From an uncultured Haemophilus sp. (GTDB lineage Bacteria > Pseudomonadota > Gammaproteobacteria > Enterobacterales > Pasteurellaceae), in the NCBI GenBank assembly GCA_902482195.1, contig CABSZQ010000062.1:1-7325 (forward strand): 7,325 nucleotides of DNA. The letters run 5' to 3'. The position numbers and the translations under genes were made by a program. The notes under the pieces were generated by a model. It saw only the letters and a list, made by a program, of their open reading frames with translations. It made no database searches and was not told the DNA's origin. Each line of letters starts with the position of its first letter. The first letter of the stretch is position 1. Below, piece after piece: positions 1-6,246 of the stretch.

Positions 1-380
1 CCAAAATTCAGACCACTCCCTCCATGAACCGCAATGCCAGAAGGTTTGTTCAATACTAATAAACAATCATCTTCAAAAATAATATGGCTTTCAAGGGAGG
101 CGACTTTATTCAAGTTTTTAGAAATTGGGGCAGTATTTTTTTCAGAAACACGAACTGGAGGCACTCGCACCACATCGCCATTTTGCAATTTATATTCAGG
201 TTTGATTCGTCCTTTGTTTACACGTACTTCGCCTTTACGCAGAATGCGATAAATCAAACTTTTTGGCACACCTTTTAATTTTGCCAATAAATAATTATCA
301 ATGCGTTGTCCTGCTTCATCCTCAGAAATCGTGAGCATTTTGACGGATTGATTGATGATTTTTTCTTGTTTTTCAGTCAT
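1..380 (-). CDS. rluC: 23S rRNA pseudouridine synthase RluC, N-terminal part (cut by window edge)
   Basis: RluC converts uridines 955, 2504 and 2580 (E. coli numbering) of 23S rRNA to pseudouridine during 50S assembly. The 126 complete codons visible begin [13 protein letters not shown]. Residues of roughly 15-80 form an S4-type RNA-binding domain ([20 protein letters not shown], then [19 protein letters not shown]). The start of the catalytic domain follows, with [17 protein letters not shown], typical of the RluA/RluC/RluD family. The catalytic aspartate of the HRLDRDTSG motif would lie beyond base 1, so activity cannot be judged here. The ATG at 378-380 has AAAGGA (389-394) eight bases upstream. 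The divergent arrangement with rne matches E. coli and supports RluC over its paralogues. The identification is firm; only the missing C-terminal two thirds is unseen. Confidence 0.93.
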   Translation of the reverse strand, partial: MTEKQEKIINQSVKMLTISEDEAGQRIDNYLLAKLKGVPKSLIYRILRKGEVRVNKGRIKPEYKLQNGDVVRVPPVRVSEKNTAPISKNLNKVASLESHIIFEDDCLLVLNKPSGIAVHGGSGLNF

Positions 381-408
381 TGAATCTGTCCTTTAAAAAT
401 TGGGCTGA

Positions 409-417
409 ATCATATCA
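409..417 (-). promoter_or_regulatory. Candidate extended -10 promoter for rluC
   Basis: On the minus strand TGA is followed by TATGAT, a 5/6 match to the sigma-70 -10 hexamer with the TG extension. It lies about 30 bases upstream of the rluC ATG. I find no good -35 at 15-18 bases further upstream (for example TTATCA or TATTAT), which is usual for extended -10 promoters. This is inferred from sequence only. Confidence 0.45.
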
Positions 418-501
418 CAATATCCCTGGTGATAATAGCAAGAATGCCTTGCTAATTTAGCCCCGAATGTGGATAATAGAGCGTCTTTCTGCGCCTCAAA
501 T

Positions 502-530
502 TTGGCATTTAGAAAGCGATTTTGTATGTT
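502..530 (+). promoter_or_regulatory. Candidate sigma-70 promoter for rne
   Basis: TTGGCA (502-507, 5/6 match to TTGACA) and TATGTT (525-530, 4/6 match to TATAAT) are separated by exactly 17 bases. Transcription would begin near 537 and leave a leader of about 270 nucleotides before the rne ATG. That is similar in scale to the 361-nucleotide leader of E. coli rne. E. coli rne has several promoters, so others may exist here. Confidence 0.5.
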
Positions 531-536
531 GGTCAA

Positions 537-807
537 AACTCAATGCGGCGAATGGCATAAGACATTGATAATCAACATATTTTTCTTGAAGATTAACGCT
601 TCCTTGCAATGCGTAATTAACACACCGCATTGTTTTACGAAAATTGTCTTAGATAACAATTGAGTATGCTATCAATGCACCCAGCAACACACAGTCGTGA
701 GATTGACTGTTCGCGAGAAACACGAGGTCGATGGCTAAGGTCAGTAAATCTGTAAAGTGCGGTTAATTTTTAAGGTATTTTAGATAATTCAAAACGAGAA
801 ATTGACA
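537..807 (+). promoter_or_regulatory. Long structured 5' leader of rne (candidate rne5-like feedback element)
   Basis: This stretch between the promoter candidate and the rne ATG has no supported gene but several foldable segments. CAATGCG (607-613) pairs with CGCATTG (626-632). CAATGCGG (541-548) can pair with the same 3' arm extended to CCGCATTG (625-632), so two folds compete. AATTGT (642-647) pairs with ACAATT (656-661). ACAGTC (691-696) pairs with GACTGT (705-710), and TCGTG (695-699) can alternatively pair with CACGA (721-725). In E. coli the rne 5' UTR is cleaved by RNase E to limit its own synthesis, and the stem-loop sensing this is conserved among gammaproteobacteria (Rfam family rne5). 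I infer the same role here from position and structure, without a covariance search. Confidence 0.55.
755..763 (+). repeat. DNA uptake signal sequence (plus orientation), in rne leader
   Basis: Exact 9-base core AAGTGCGGT followed by an A/T run (TAATTTTTA), the extended Haemophilus uptake-sequence pattern. It lies 44 bases upstream of the rne ATG, in untranslated RNA. Confidence 0.9.
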
Positions 808-3612
808 ATGAAAAGAATGTTAATCAATGCGACTCAAAAAGAAGAGTTGCGCGTTGCGTTGGTCGATGGCCAGCGTTTATTCGACTTGGATATTGAAAGT
901 CCGGGTCATGAACAGAAAAAAGCCAATATTTACAAAGGGAAAATCACTCGCGTAGAGCCGAGTTTAGAAGCAGCCTTTGTGGATTATGGTGCAGAGCGCC
1001 ATGGCTTCCTTCCTTTAAAAGAAATTGCCCGCGAGTATTTCCCTGCTGATTATGTGTTCCAAGGTCGTCCAAATATCCGTGATATTTTGACCGAAGGCCA
1101 AGAAGTGATCGTTCAGGTGAACAAGGAAGAACGCGGCAATAAAGGCGCGGCCTTAACCACTTTTGTTTCCCTTGCCGGTAGTTATTTGGTGATTATGCCA
1201 AACAATCCGCGTGCAGGTGGTATTTCTCGCCGTATTGAAGGCGATGAACGTATCGAATTAAAAGAAGCATTGAGTTCTTTAGATGTACCGGAAGGCGTTG
1301 GTCTTATCGTGCGTACTGCAGGTGTAGGTAAATCACCAGAAGAATTACAGTGGGACTTAAAAGTACTTTTACATCATTGGGAAGCGATTAAACAAGCTTC
1401 ACAAAGCCGTCCGGCGCCGTTCTTAATTCATCAAGAAAGTGATGTGATCGTTCGTGCGATCCGTGATTACTTGCGTCGTGATATCGGTGAGATCTTAATT
1501 GATAGCCCGAAAGTATTTGAAAAAGCGAAAGCACACATCAAACTTGTACGTCCAGATTTCATCAATCGTGTGAAACTGTATCAAGGCGAAGTGCCGCTAT
1601 TTAGCCACTATCAAATTGAATCTCAAATCGAATCCGCCTTCCAACGTGAAGTACGTTTACCTTCTGGTGGTTCGATTGTGATCGATGTGACAGAAGCGTT
1701 AACAGCTATCGATATCAACTCAGCGCGTTCAACTCGTGGTGGTGATATTGAAGAAACGGCATTAAATACGAACCTTGAAGCGGCAGATGAGATTGCTCGT
1801 CAATTACGTTTACGTGACTTAGGTGGGTTAGTGGTTATCGATTTTATCGATATGACACCAGTTCGTCACCAACGTGAGGTAGAAAACCGTATCCGTGATG
1901 CCGTGCGTCAAGACCGTGCGCGTATTCAAATCAGCCGTATTTCTCGCTTCGGCTTATTGGAAATGTCGCGTCAGCGTTTAAGCCCATCATTAGGTGAGTC
2001 TTCTCACCATGTTTGCCCACGCTGTCAAGGTACGGGTAAAGTGCGTGATAACGAAAGTTTATCTCTTTCAATCTTACGTTTAATCGAAGAAGAAGCGTTA
2101 AAAGAAAATACCAAACAAGTACACACTATCGTGCCAGTACAAATTGCCTCTTACTTACTCAATGAAAAACGTAAAGCAGTAAGCATCATCGAAAAACGCC
2201 ATGATGTAGAGATTATCGTGGTGCCAAATGAAGCGATGGAAACCCCGCATTTCAGCGTGTTCCGCGTACGTGAAGGTGAAGAACTGAATGAATTAAGCTA
2301 CAACTTAGCAAAATTCCATGAAGCACAAGATGATGCATTCATACCAGAAGAATCCCTTGTTTCACGTAATATTGAAACAGCAGCCGTGACATCTGAACAA
2401 GTGATGGAAAGTGCTGCGGTATCGCTATCGATCCCAACGGCAGCACCAGCACCAGTTGAGCGTAAATCGGAAGGTCCTTCACTGTTTGCGAAAATTGTTG
2501 CTGCAATTAAAGGTTTATTCGCTTCTGAGCCAAAAGAAGAAGAGAAAAACCAAACCAATCGTAATAATCGAAACGGAAATCGTAATAATCGTCGCAATCA
2601 AGAACGTCGTAATAATCGCCGTTCTCGCAATAACGAAAACAACGATAATGCGAAAAATACAGATGAAGAAAATGCGCGTCCAACTCGTGAGCGTGTGAAT
2701 AATCGTCGTAATCGTCGCAACGTTAATGAAGAGGTTATTTCAGAAAGTGCGGTTAATTTAGCGAATGTTTCTGATGATAATCGTCAAGAAGAAAAAGCAG
2801 ATAAACCGGTAGCAGAACGTCGTCAACGTCGTGATTTACGTAAACGCGTTCGTGTTGATGACAGTGCAAATAATGCAAATGAGAATGTGATTGAGGCCGT
2901 TGAAGTTCCTGCGATTGAAAATGAAGTGGTTGAAAACAACATTGTTGATAATACAGAAGATAAACCACGTCAAGAACGTCAGCGCCGTACACCTCGTCAT
3001 TTACGTGCATCGAATAATCAACGTCGTCGTCGTAATGAAGTGAAATCTCCAATGCCATTATTTGCTGCGGTAGCTTCACCAGAATTAGCAAGCGGTAAAG
3101 TATGCATCGATTATTCTGCAGTGAATGCACCGAAAGAAAATAATTTCTTATCGGTGGATGAGTTGCTTGAGCAAGAAAAAACGAAAAAAGGTGTGATCAC
3201 CCCGGCAACAGGTATTGTCGTGGAAGAGAAATCAGTTGAAGCACAACCTGCGTTAGATTTCATTACTCAACCAGCAAATGAAGCGGTTCAACAGAAAGTG
3301 CAAGAATCATTAGAACGCTTGCATCATAAATCAGAACCTGTTGCTCAAGTTGCAACGGCTGAAGTTAAACCACAAGAAAAAGCTGAGTTTGCTCGTTCTT
3401 ATGTGTTCACTGGTCGTGCAGGTACTATTTCAGCTGTGCCGCATACAAAAGCAGCCATGACACTAGCGAAAGCACCAGATGAAGAGTCTAAACCATTCCC
3501 AATTGTAGAATGGACGGAGTCTCGTTATTACTTTAATGGTAAAGGCGCGGCAGGCCATCATAGTGCAATTAGTCATATTTATTCTGAACCGACACAAGCG
3601 AAAGCAGAGTAA
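808..3612 (+). CDS. rne: Ribonuclease E, full length
   Basis: RNase E is the essential, inner-membrane-attached endonuclease that starts most mRNA decay, processes 9S rRNA and tRNA precursors, and scaffolds the degradosome. The 934-residue product starts [10 protein letters not shown], as in E. coli. I chose the ATG at 808 over the in-frame TTG at 802 because it restores that N-terminus and sits nine bases after GAG (796-798). The N-terminal half is highly conserved: S1 domain about 35-125, 5'-sensor R169-T170 (VRTAGVGKS), catalytic aspartates D302 (AIDINS) and D345 (VIDFIDM), and Zn-link C403-P-R-C406 that joins dimers into the tetramer. The C-terminal half is diverged and low-complexity: an amphipathic membrane-anchor helix at 556-573, Asn/Arg-rich tracts about 584-637, and Arg-rich blocks 671-682 and 721-742. 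It ends with GKGAAGHH at 911-918, matching the E. coli PNPase-binding tail. A terminator follows. Confidence 0.98.
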   Translation: MKRMLINATQKEELRVALVDGQRLFDLDIESPGHEQKKANIYKGKITRVEPSLEAAFVDYGAERHGFLPLKEIAREYFPADYVFQGRPNIRDILTEGQEVIVQVNKEERGNKGAALTTFVSLAGSYLVIMPNNPRAGGISRRIEGDERIELKEALSSLDVPEGVGLIVRTAGVGKSPEELQWDLKVLLHHWEAIKQASQSRPAPFLIHQESDVIVRAIRDYLRRDIGEILIDSPKVFEKAKAHIKLVRPDFINRVKLYQGEVPLFSHYQIESQIESAFQREVRLPSGGSIVIDVTEALTAIDINSARSTRGGDIEETALNTNLEAADEIARQLRLRDLGGLVVIDFIDMTPVRHQREVENRIRDAVRQDRARIQISRISRFGLLEMSRQRLSPSLGESSHHVCPRCQGTGKVRDNESLSLSILRLIEEEALKENTKQVHTIVPVQIASYLLNEKRKAVSIIEKRHDVEIIVVPNEAMETPHFSVFRVREGEELNELSYNLAKFHEAQDDAFIPEESLVSRNIETAAVTSEQVMESAAVSLSIPTAAPAPVERKSEGPSLFAKIVAAIKGLFASEPKEEEKNQTNRNNRNGNRNNRRNQERRNNRRSRNNENNDNAKNTDEENARPTRERVNNRRNRRNVNEEVISESAVNLANVSDDNRQEEKADKPVAERRQRRDLRKRVRVDDSANNANENVIEAVEVPAIENEVVENNIVDNTEDKPRQERQRRTPRHLRASNNQRRRRNEVKSPMPLFAAVASPELASGKVCIDYSAVNAPKENNFLSVDELLEQEKTKKGVITPATGIVVEEKSVEAQPALDFITQPANEAVQQKVQESLERLHHKSEPVAQVATAEVKPQEKAEFARSYVFTGRAGTISAVPHTKAAMTLAKAPDEESKPFPIVEWTESRYYFNGKGAAGHHSAISHIYSEPTQAKAE
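2557..2722 (+). repeat. Imperfect CGTAATAATCG repeats inside rne (Asn/Arg-rich linker)
   Basis: The 11-mer CGTAATAATCG occurs exactly at 2560-2570, 2581-2591 and 2608-2618. Related AATAATCGTCG units occur around 2698-2722. The first two copies are part of a 14-base repeat (2557-2570 and 2578-2591). Spacings are multiples of three (21 and 27), so the repeats keep frame and encode RNN/NRR peptides of the RNA-binding arm. They look like codon-level expansion within the gene rather than an independent element. Confidence 0.7.
2745..2753 (+). repeat. DNA uptake signal sequence (plus), inside rne scaffold region
   Basis: Exact AAGTGCGGT core followed by TAATTTA. It is read in the rne frame as part of E-S-A-V-N, in the low-complexity C-terminal half where amino-acid constraint appears low. 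Confidence 0.9.
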
Positions 3613-3628
3613 TATCCTAATAATAAAG

Positions 3629-3654
3629 ACGGAACCAATAGGTTCCGTTTTTTA
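3629..3654 (+). terminator. Rho-independent terminator of rne
   Basis: ACGGAACC (3629-3636) pairs perfectly with GGTTCCGT (3641-3648) around the loop AATA, and is followed by TTTTTATTTT. It begins 16 bases after the rne stop codon and separates rne from the tRNA gene. Confidence 0.9.
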
Positions 3655-3720
3655 TTTTGTGTATTTTTAAAACATTGTGATTTAAAAGTAGTCAGTCAGA
3701 TAATTTTTTTATTTTCTTGC

Positions 3721-3749
3721 TTGACGGGGTGGGGGAAAAAACGTATTAT
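3721..3749 (+). promoter_or_regulatory. Strong sigma-70 promoter of the tRNA-Ser gene
   Basis: TTGACG (3721-3726, 5/6) and TATTAT (3744-3749, 5/6) are spaced by exactly 17 bases. The predicted start is near 3756, about a dozen bases before the mature tRNA 5' end. The tRNA therefore has its own transcription unit after the rne terminator. Confidence 0.8.
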
Positions 3750-3767
3750 TCAACTCGCTTAAATCAC

Positions 3768-3857
3768 GGAGGAATGGTCGAGTGGTTGAAGGCACCGGTC
3801 TTGAAAACCGGCGAGGGTTTACGCCCTCCGTGAGTTCGAATCTCACTTCCTCCGCCA
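3768..3857 (+). tRNA. tRNA-Ser(UGA)
   Basis: A complete 90-base class II tRNA with encoded CCA (3855-3857). The acceptor stem is GGAGGAA (3768-3774) with TTCCTCC (3847-3853), and G at 3854 is the discriminator. The anticodon stem is CCGGT (3795-3799) with ACCGG (3807-3811), and the loop CTTGAAA puts the anticodon TGA at 3802-3804. The long variable arm (GAGGG paired with CCCTC) and G discriminator are serine identity features. The T arm GTGAG-TTCGAAT-CTCAC is intact. It should decode UCA and, through wobble or modification, other UCN codons. It is transcribed from its own promoter and ends at the shared terminator. Confidence 0.97.
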
Positions 3858-3866
3858 TCAAATTCA

Positions 3867-3900
3867 AAAAATCCCTAAGTCGAAAGATTTAGGGATTTTT
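3867..3900. terminator. Bidirectional terminator shared by tRNA-Ser (+) and priC (-)
   Basis: A 15-base arm at 3867-3881 pairs with 3886-3900 around the tetraloop GAAA, with a single G-U wobble. The arm is A-rich on the left (AAAAAATCCC) and T-rich on the right (GGGATTTTT). Either strand therefore yields a stem followed by a U run. It sits 10 bases after the tRNA CCA end and 26 bases beyond the priC stop on the other strand. Confidence 0.88.
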
Positions 3901-3925
3901 GCTTTTCAGTCTATTAAAAAATATC

Positions 3926-4507
3926 TTATTTTTTGACCGCACTTTCTTGGGCTTCTTTAAAGGCAAGGTATTCTTCTAAGGTCTCAATCGCTTCTAAACA
4001 TTTTTGACGACGCGTTAAATAAATTGCGGCTGTTTGCTTATGCATATCTCGTTGAATATCTGTTTGAGCCGTATTAGCTTGTGCTTTAGCTTCTTCGTAT
4101 TTTTCCGTGAGTTGCTGCAAGGCTTCATAATATTTCTCTAAACGCTCTCTTGGAGGGAGACGATGAATGCTATGTTGTGATTTGCTACTTGCAACTTGTG
4201 GCTCTGCTATTTTCGGTTGAATGGTTTTTTTATGCTTGCGATTCATGGCTTCGGTCAATGCGGTACATTGCCCTAAAAGATGTTCAGCCATAAATACAAT
4301 TTGTTCTTCATTTTGATGGGGAAGGCTACATAGCTTCGTTAAACTTTGTTGGATTTCTTTGAGATAAAAACCGACGGTTTTAAAATCTTCGGTAAATAAA
4401 GTGCGGTTAAATTTCGCGTTGATTTTTTTATCAGAGTCAGCTTGATAGGCTTGAGTTAGTTGCTGTACTTTTTGCTCGAGCGTATTGAGTAATGATTGAA
4501 TAGACAT
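3926..4507 (-). CDS. priC: Primosomal replication protein N'' (PriC)
   Basis: PriC helps reload the DnaB helicase at stalled forks lacking a nascent leading strand, by binding SSB-coated DNA and recruiting DnaB-DnaC independently of PriA-PriB-DnaT. The 193-residue product (E. coli PriC is about 175) aligns by eye in three blocks: KFNRTLF at about 32-38 (E. coli RFDRHLF), MAEHLLGQCTALTEA at about 73-87 (E. coli LAEHLAAQLEAIARE), and a C-terminal coiled region from about 116 with many Arg/Lys/Glu and an RRQKCLEAIETLEE segment. It is mostly helical, with no signal peptide. The linker between the halves is Lys/Gln/Ser-rich. The ATG at 4505-4507 has GGGGA seven bases upstream, but that site lies inside the preceding gene's terminator. 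The C-terminus ESAVKK is encoded by an uptake sequence. Identification rests on pattern similarity in a weakly conserved family. Confidence 0.85.
   Translation of the reverse strand: MSIQSLLNTLEQKVQQLTQAYQADSDKKINAKFNRTLFTEDFKTVGFYLKEIQQSLTKLCSLPHQNEEQIVFMAEHLLGQCTALTEAMNRKHKKTIQPKIAEPQVASSKSQHSIHRLPPRERLEKYYEALQQLTEKYEEAKAQANTAQTDIQRDMHKQTAAIYLTRRQKCLEAIETLEEYLAFKEAQESAVKK
3936..3944 (-). repeat. DNA uptake signal sequence (minus), at the priC 3' end
   Basis: Exact AAGTGCGGT core on the minus strand, followed by CAAAAAATAA. It encodes S-A-V in the last six residues of PriC, ending just before the stop codon. Confidence 0.9.
4399..4407 (+). repeat. DNA uptake signal sequence (plus), inside priC
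   Basis: Exact AAGTGCGGT core followed by TAAATTT. It is antisense to priC, where it is read as N-R-T-L within the KFNRTLF block that is recognisable in E. coli PriC. Here the repeat overlaps a conserved protein segment. Confidence 0.9.
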
Positions 4508-4540
4508 AAAAAAATCCCCGCATAATGTATGCAGGGATTA
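4508..4540 (-). terminator. Intrinsic terminator of the YuiF-type gene, overlapping the priC ribosome binding site
   Basis: On the minus strand 4539-4528 pairs with 4524-4513 (12 positions, one A-C mismatch) around a 3-base loop, followed by seven U residues (4514-4508). It starts eight bases after the transporter stop codon. The 3' arm of the stem contains GGGGA (4519-4515), the only plausible ribosome binding site for priC, whose ATG directly follows the U tract. Confidence 0.8.
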
Positions 4541-4546
4541 TAACGA

Positions 4547-5899
4547 TTAAAGGGTCATGGCTGCAATCCAACCGAACGCTAATAGTGGGATATTGTAGTG
4601 AATAAAGGTTGGCACAACAGAATCCCAAATGTGGTCGTGTTTACCATCTATATTCAAACCGGATGTCGGCCCAAGTGTTGAGTCAGAAGCCGGTGAACCC
4701 GCATCTCCTAATGCTGCTGCTACACCTACGATAGCCACTGTCGCAAGTGGTGAGAAACCAAAAGAGAGACAAAGTGGTACATAAATTGAGGTAATAATCG
4801 GTACAGTTGAGAAAGAAGAACCAATACCCATGGTAATCAATAACCCAACGAGTAACATTAAGAATGCGGCAACGCCTTTACTTTGAATCGCACCCGTTGA
4901 AAGTGCATCAACTAACTCTTTCACACCGCTTGTGGTATTAATCACATTAGCGAAACCAGACGCTGCAATCATAACAAAGCCAATCATCGCCATTAAACGT
5001 AAGCCTTGTTGGAAAATGTCATTACTTTCTTTGAGTTTGAAGATACCGAATGCCCCGAAAATGATTAAACCGACTAAACCACCAATAATTGTAGAGCTTG
5101 TGAAAAGCTGGGTGGCAAAAGTGGCGACAATGGCGACCGCACTTGCGGTAATTTGAATAGGTTTAATATTCGCAATGTGTTGTTCAATTTCAGCTGTAGT
5201 GGGTTCTGCCGTTGTCACAACATACTCGCGCGGTTTGCGATAGGTAACAAATACGGCAGTGAGTAAACCAAGAATCATACCAATAACAGGGATAAGCATA
5301 GCAAAAGAAACTTCACCAACACTGGTTTGTAAACCGAGTGGAGCACCAGCCAGATTGATATTTTTTACTAAAACGCTTTCGATAAAGATTTTCCCGAAGC
5401 CAACCGGCAAGATCATATAGGTTGCGGTTAAACCAAAGGTAATAATACAAGCCACTGCACGACGATCGATTTTTAAACGGTTAAAAATAGAAAGTAAAGG
5501 CGGTACCACAATCGGAATAAACGCAATGTGTACTGGGAGCAAGTTTTGGGATGAAATTGAGAATAAAAGCAAAATACCAAGTAGCATATATTTAAACCAA
5601 GCTAAATTTTTGCCGGTTGGTGTTTTGTTCATTCGAGTAATAATTTTATAAGCAAGCAAATCAGTGATGCCAGATTTTGAAATCGCAATGGCAAATGCAC
5701 CGAGCATCGCATAGTTCATGGCAACTTCAGCACCACCACCTAAGCCGCCTGTAAAGGCTTCAATGGTTTTGCTTAAACCTAGGTCTCCGCATAAGCCAGC
5801 TGTAAGAGCAGAAATCACAAGTGCGATAACCACGTTCACGCGCAGTAGGCTTAACGCCAGTAGCACGACAATTGAAATAACAACGGGATTCGATAACAT
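4547..5899 (-). CDS. YuiF/NhaC-type ion-coupled transporter, probable histidine transporter
   Basis: A 450-residue inner-membrane protein of the Na+/H+ antiporter (NhaC-type) superfamily, usually annotated as 'Na+/H+ antiporter family protein'. It has about ten or more hydrophobic segments, beginning with VVISIVVLLALSLLRVNVV near the N-terminus. It carries Gly-rich FTGGLGGGAEVAMNYAMLG at about 49-67 and a strongly polar GDAGSPASDSTLGPTSG motif at about 398-414, typical of substrate or cation sites in this family. The ATG at 5897-5899 has AAGGA (5908-5912) eight bases upstream. Comparative work on attenuators, as I recall it, predicted orthologues of B. subtilis YuiF to be histidine transporters. 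The complete histidine attenuator upstream here agrees with that. Substrate is inferred from regulation, not from residues. An ordinary Na+/H+ antiporter cannot be excluded. Confidence 0.85.
   Translation of the reverse strand: MLSNPVVISIVVLLALSLLRVNVVIALVISALTAGLCGDLGLSKTIEAFTGGLGGGAEVAMNYAMLGAFAIAISKSGITDLLAYKIITRMNKTPTGKNLAWFKYMLLGILLLFSISSQNLLPVHIAFIPIVVPPLLSIFNRLKIDRRAVACIITFGLTATYMILPVGFGKIFIESVLVKNINLAGAPLGLQTSVGEVSFAMLIPVIGMILGLLTAVFVTYRKPREYVVTTAEPTTAEIEQHIANIKPIQITASAVAIVATFATQLFTSSTIIGGLVGLIIFGAFGIFKLKESNDIFQQGLRLMAMIGFVMIAASGFANVINTTSGVKELVDALSTGAIQSKGVAAFLMLLVGLLITMGIGSSFSTVPIITSIYVPLCLSFGFSPLATVAIVGVAAALGDAGSPASDSTLGPTSGLNIDGKHDHIWDSVVPTFIHYNIPLLAFGWIAAMTL
5136..5144 (-). repeat. 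DNA uptake signal sequence (minus), inside the YuiF-type gene
   Basis: Exact AAGTGCGGT core on the minus strand, read in frame as A-S-A-V-A within a hydrophobic segment. The following GCGGT makes a small inverted repeat (ACCGC-ACTT-GCGGT, 5136-5149). Confidence 0.85.
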
Positions 5900-5917
5900 A
5901 TTCTTGTTCCTTATTGA

Positions 5918-5974
5918 TTAATTAAAAGAAAAAGGTCGCATAAAAGAAAATTGATTTAAGGTTAAATGTCGCAT
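5918..5974 (-). CDS. Candidate 18-codon small ORF between the attenuator terminator and the transporter
   Basis: The ORF reads MRHLTLNQFSFMRPFSFN followed by TAA. Its ATG (5972-5974) is preceded by AGGAG (5984-5988) at nine bases, a better ribosome binding site than that of the histidine leader peptide. It lies wholly downstream of the attenuator U tract, so it would be translated only on read-through transcripts. It ends 18 bases before the transporter ATG, five bases ahead of that gene's AAGGA. It resembles no family I know. Five of 18 residues are Phe or His, and TTTTCTTTTATGCGAC and its neighbour look like an imperfect duplication. It may be a translational coupler or second uORF, or it may be chance in AT-rich DNA. 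Confidence 0.4.
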   Translation of the reverse strand: MRHLTLNQFSFMRPFSFN

Positions 5975-6001
5975 AGTAATAAACTCCTGTAAATTGATAA
6001 T

Positions 6002-6036
6002 AAAACAAAACCCCTCGAAAGTTGCCTTCCGAGGGG
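6002..6036 (-). terminator. Attenuator terminator (E:F hairpin) before the YuiF-type gene
   Basis: On the minus strand CCCCTCG (6036-6030) pairs with CGAGGGG (6017-6011). A G-U and three further pairs extend the stem to 11 bp, closing on GCAA, a GNRA tetraloop. UUUUGUUUU follows (6010-6002). It lies 102 bases upstream of the transporter ATG, not behind a gene, so it acts as a conditional leader terminator. Confidence 0.93.
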
Positions 6037-6122
6037 TAAGATTTTTTGATCTTTATCTTGTCAGCTCGGAAGAAATCTTCCAAGCACGCCAACAGCCTGA
6101 AAGATTATTCAGTTGAATGGCG
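6011..6122 (-). promoter_or_regulatory. Histidine transcription attenuator with mutually exclusive hairpins
   Basis: Reading the minus strand, five pairings fit the classical his-operon scheme. A:B has CGCCA (6122-6118) with TGGCG (6091-6087) and CTGAA (6112-6108) with TTCAG (6101-6097). B:C has 12 pairs, 6106-6095 with 6085-6074, including two G-U. C:D has nine pairs, 6085-6077 with 6072-6064, loop ATTT. D:E, the antiterminator, has CTTCCGAG (6072-6065) with CTCGGAAG (6033-6026), eight perfect pairs. E:F is the terminator. Stalling at the leader His codons frees B, so B:C and D:E form and transcription continues. A ribosome reaching the stop codon (6107-6105) covers B, so C:D and E:F form and transcription ends. 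The pairings are seen; the control logic is from the E. coli/Salmonella his leader. Confidence 0.92.
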
Positions 6123-6149
6123 ATGATGGTGACGAAGGATAAAGTTCAT
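6105..6149 (-). CDS. Histidine leader peptide of the attenuator
   Basis: A 14-codon ORF, MNFILRHHHRHSTE, with three consecutive histidine codons (6131-6123) and a fourth after one arginine. E. coli HisL (16 residues with seven His) has the same logic. The ATG (6147-6149) follows AGAGAG (6156-6161) at six bases. The last Arg-His codons overlap segment A of the attenuator and the stop codon abuts segment B, exactly where a leader ribosome must stall or release. It is too short for usual gene callers. No his biosynthetic gene lies downstream; the regulated gene is the transporter. Confidence 0.92.
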   Translation of the reverse strand: MNFILRHHHRHSTE

Positions 6150-6191
6150 TTGAAACTCTCTTATTTAGATAACTAAATCGAATTACTTTTT

Positions 6192-6220
6192 AAAATACGG
6201 TAAACCGAAAACGATTGCAA
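6192..6220 (-). promoter_or_regulatory. Candidate promoter of the histidine leader and transporter
   Basis: On the minus strand TTGCAA (6220-6215, 4/6) and TATTTT (6197-6192, 4/6) are separated by 17 bases. Transcription would start near 6185, about 36 bases before the leader-peptide ATG, a typical spacing for his leaders. The rnt stop is upstream at 6249-6247, and I see no GC-rich terminator between, so some read-through from rnt is possible. Confidence 0.55.
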
Positions 6221-6246
6221 GCCTTTTTTCTAAAAAATTTTGAAAA

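Noticed and set aside
34..278. Two short plus-strand ORFs over rluC
   Set aside because: They are antisense to the clear RluC S4 and catalytic-domain coding sequence.
469..663. 64-codon plus-strand ORF in the rluC-rne gap
   Set aside because: It overlaps the rne promoter candidate and leader hairpins, has no ribosome binding site, and its product has no recognisable feature.
802..807. In-frame TTG start for rne two codons upstream of the ATG
   Set aside because: The ATG at 808 reproduces the conserved [10 protein letters not shown]-terminus, and its spacing from GAG at 796-798 is normal. The TTG would leave only three bases.
2298..2698. Overlapping ORFs on both strands inside rne (2298-2597 minus, 2411-2698 plus)
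   Set aside because: Both are out-of-frame readings of rne with low-complexity products and no start signals. The rne frame is strongly conserved here.
2753..3130. 125-codon minus-strand ORF inside rne
   Set aside because: It is the antisense shadow of the repetitive rne scaffold codons. It is rich in Tyr, Asp, His and Leu only because CGT and AAT codons are read backwards.
4437..4628. 63-codon minus-strand ORF spanning the transporter-priC junction
   Set aside because: It runs through the terminator in a frame different from both real genes and has no family features.
5136..5149. ACCGC-ACTT-GCGGT inverted repeat as a regulatory hairpin
   Set aside because: It has only five pairs inside a coding region with no U tract, and is explained by an uptake core followed by chance GCGGT.
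6221..6246. Possible terminator just after rnt
   Set aside because: Only A/T runs are present (TTTTTT and AAAAAA) with no GC stem, so I do not call one.
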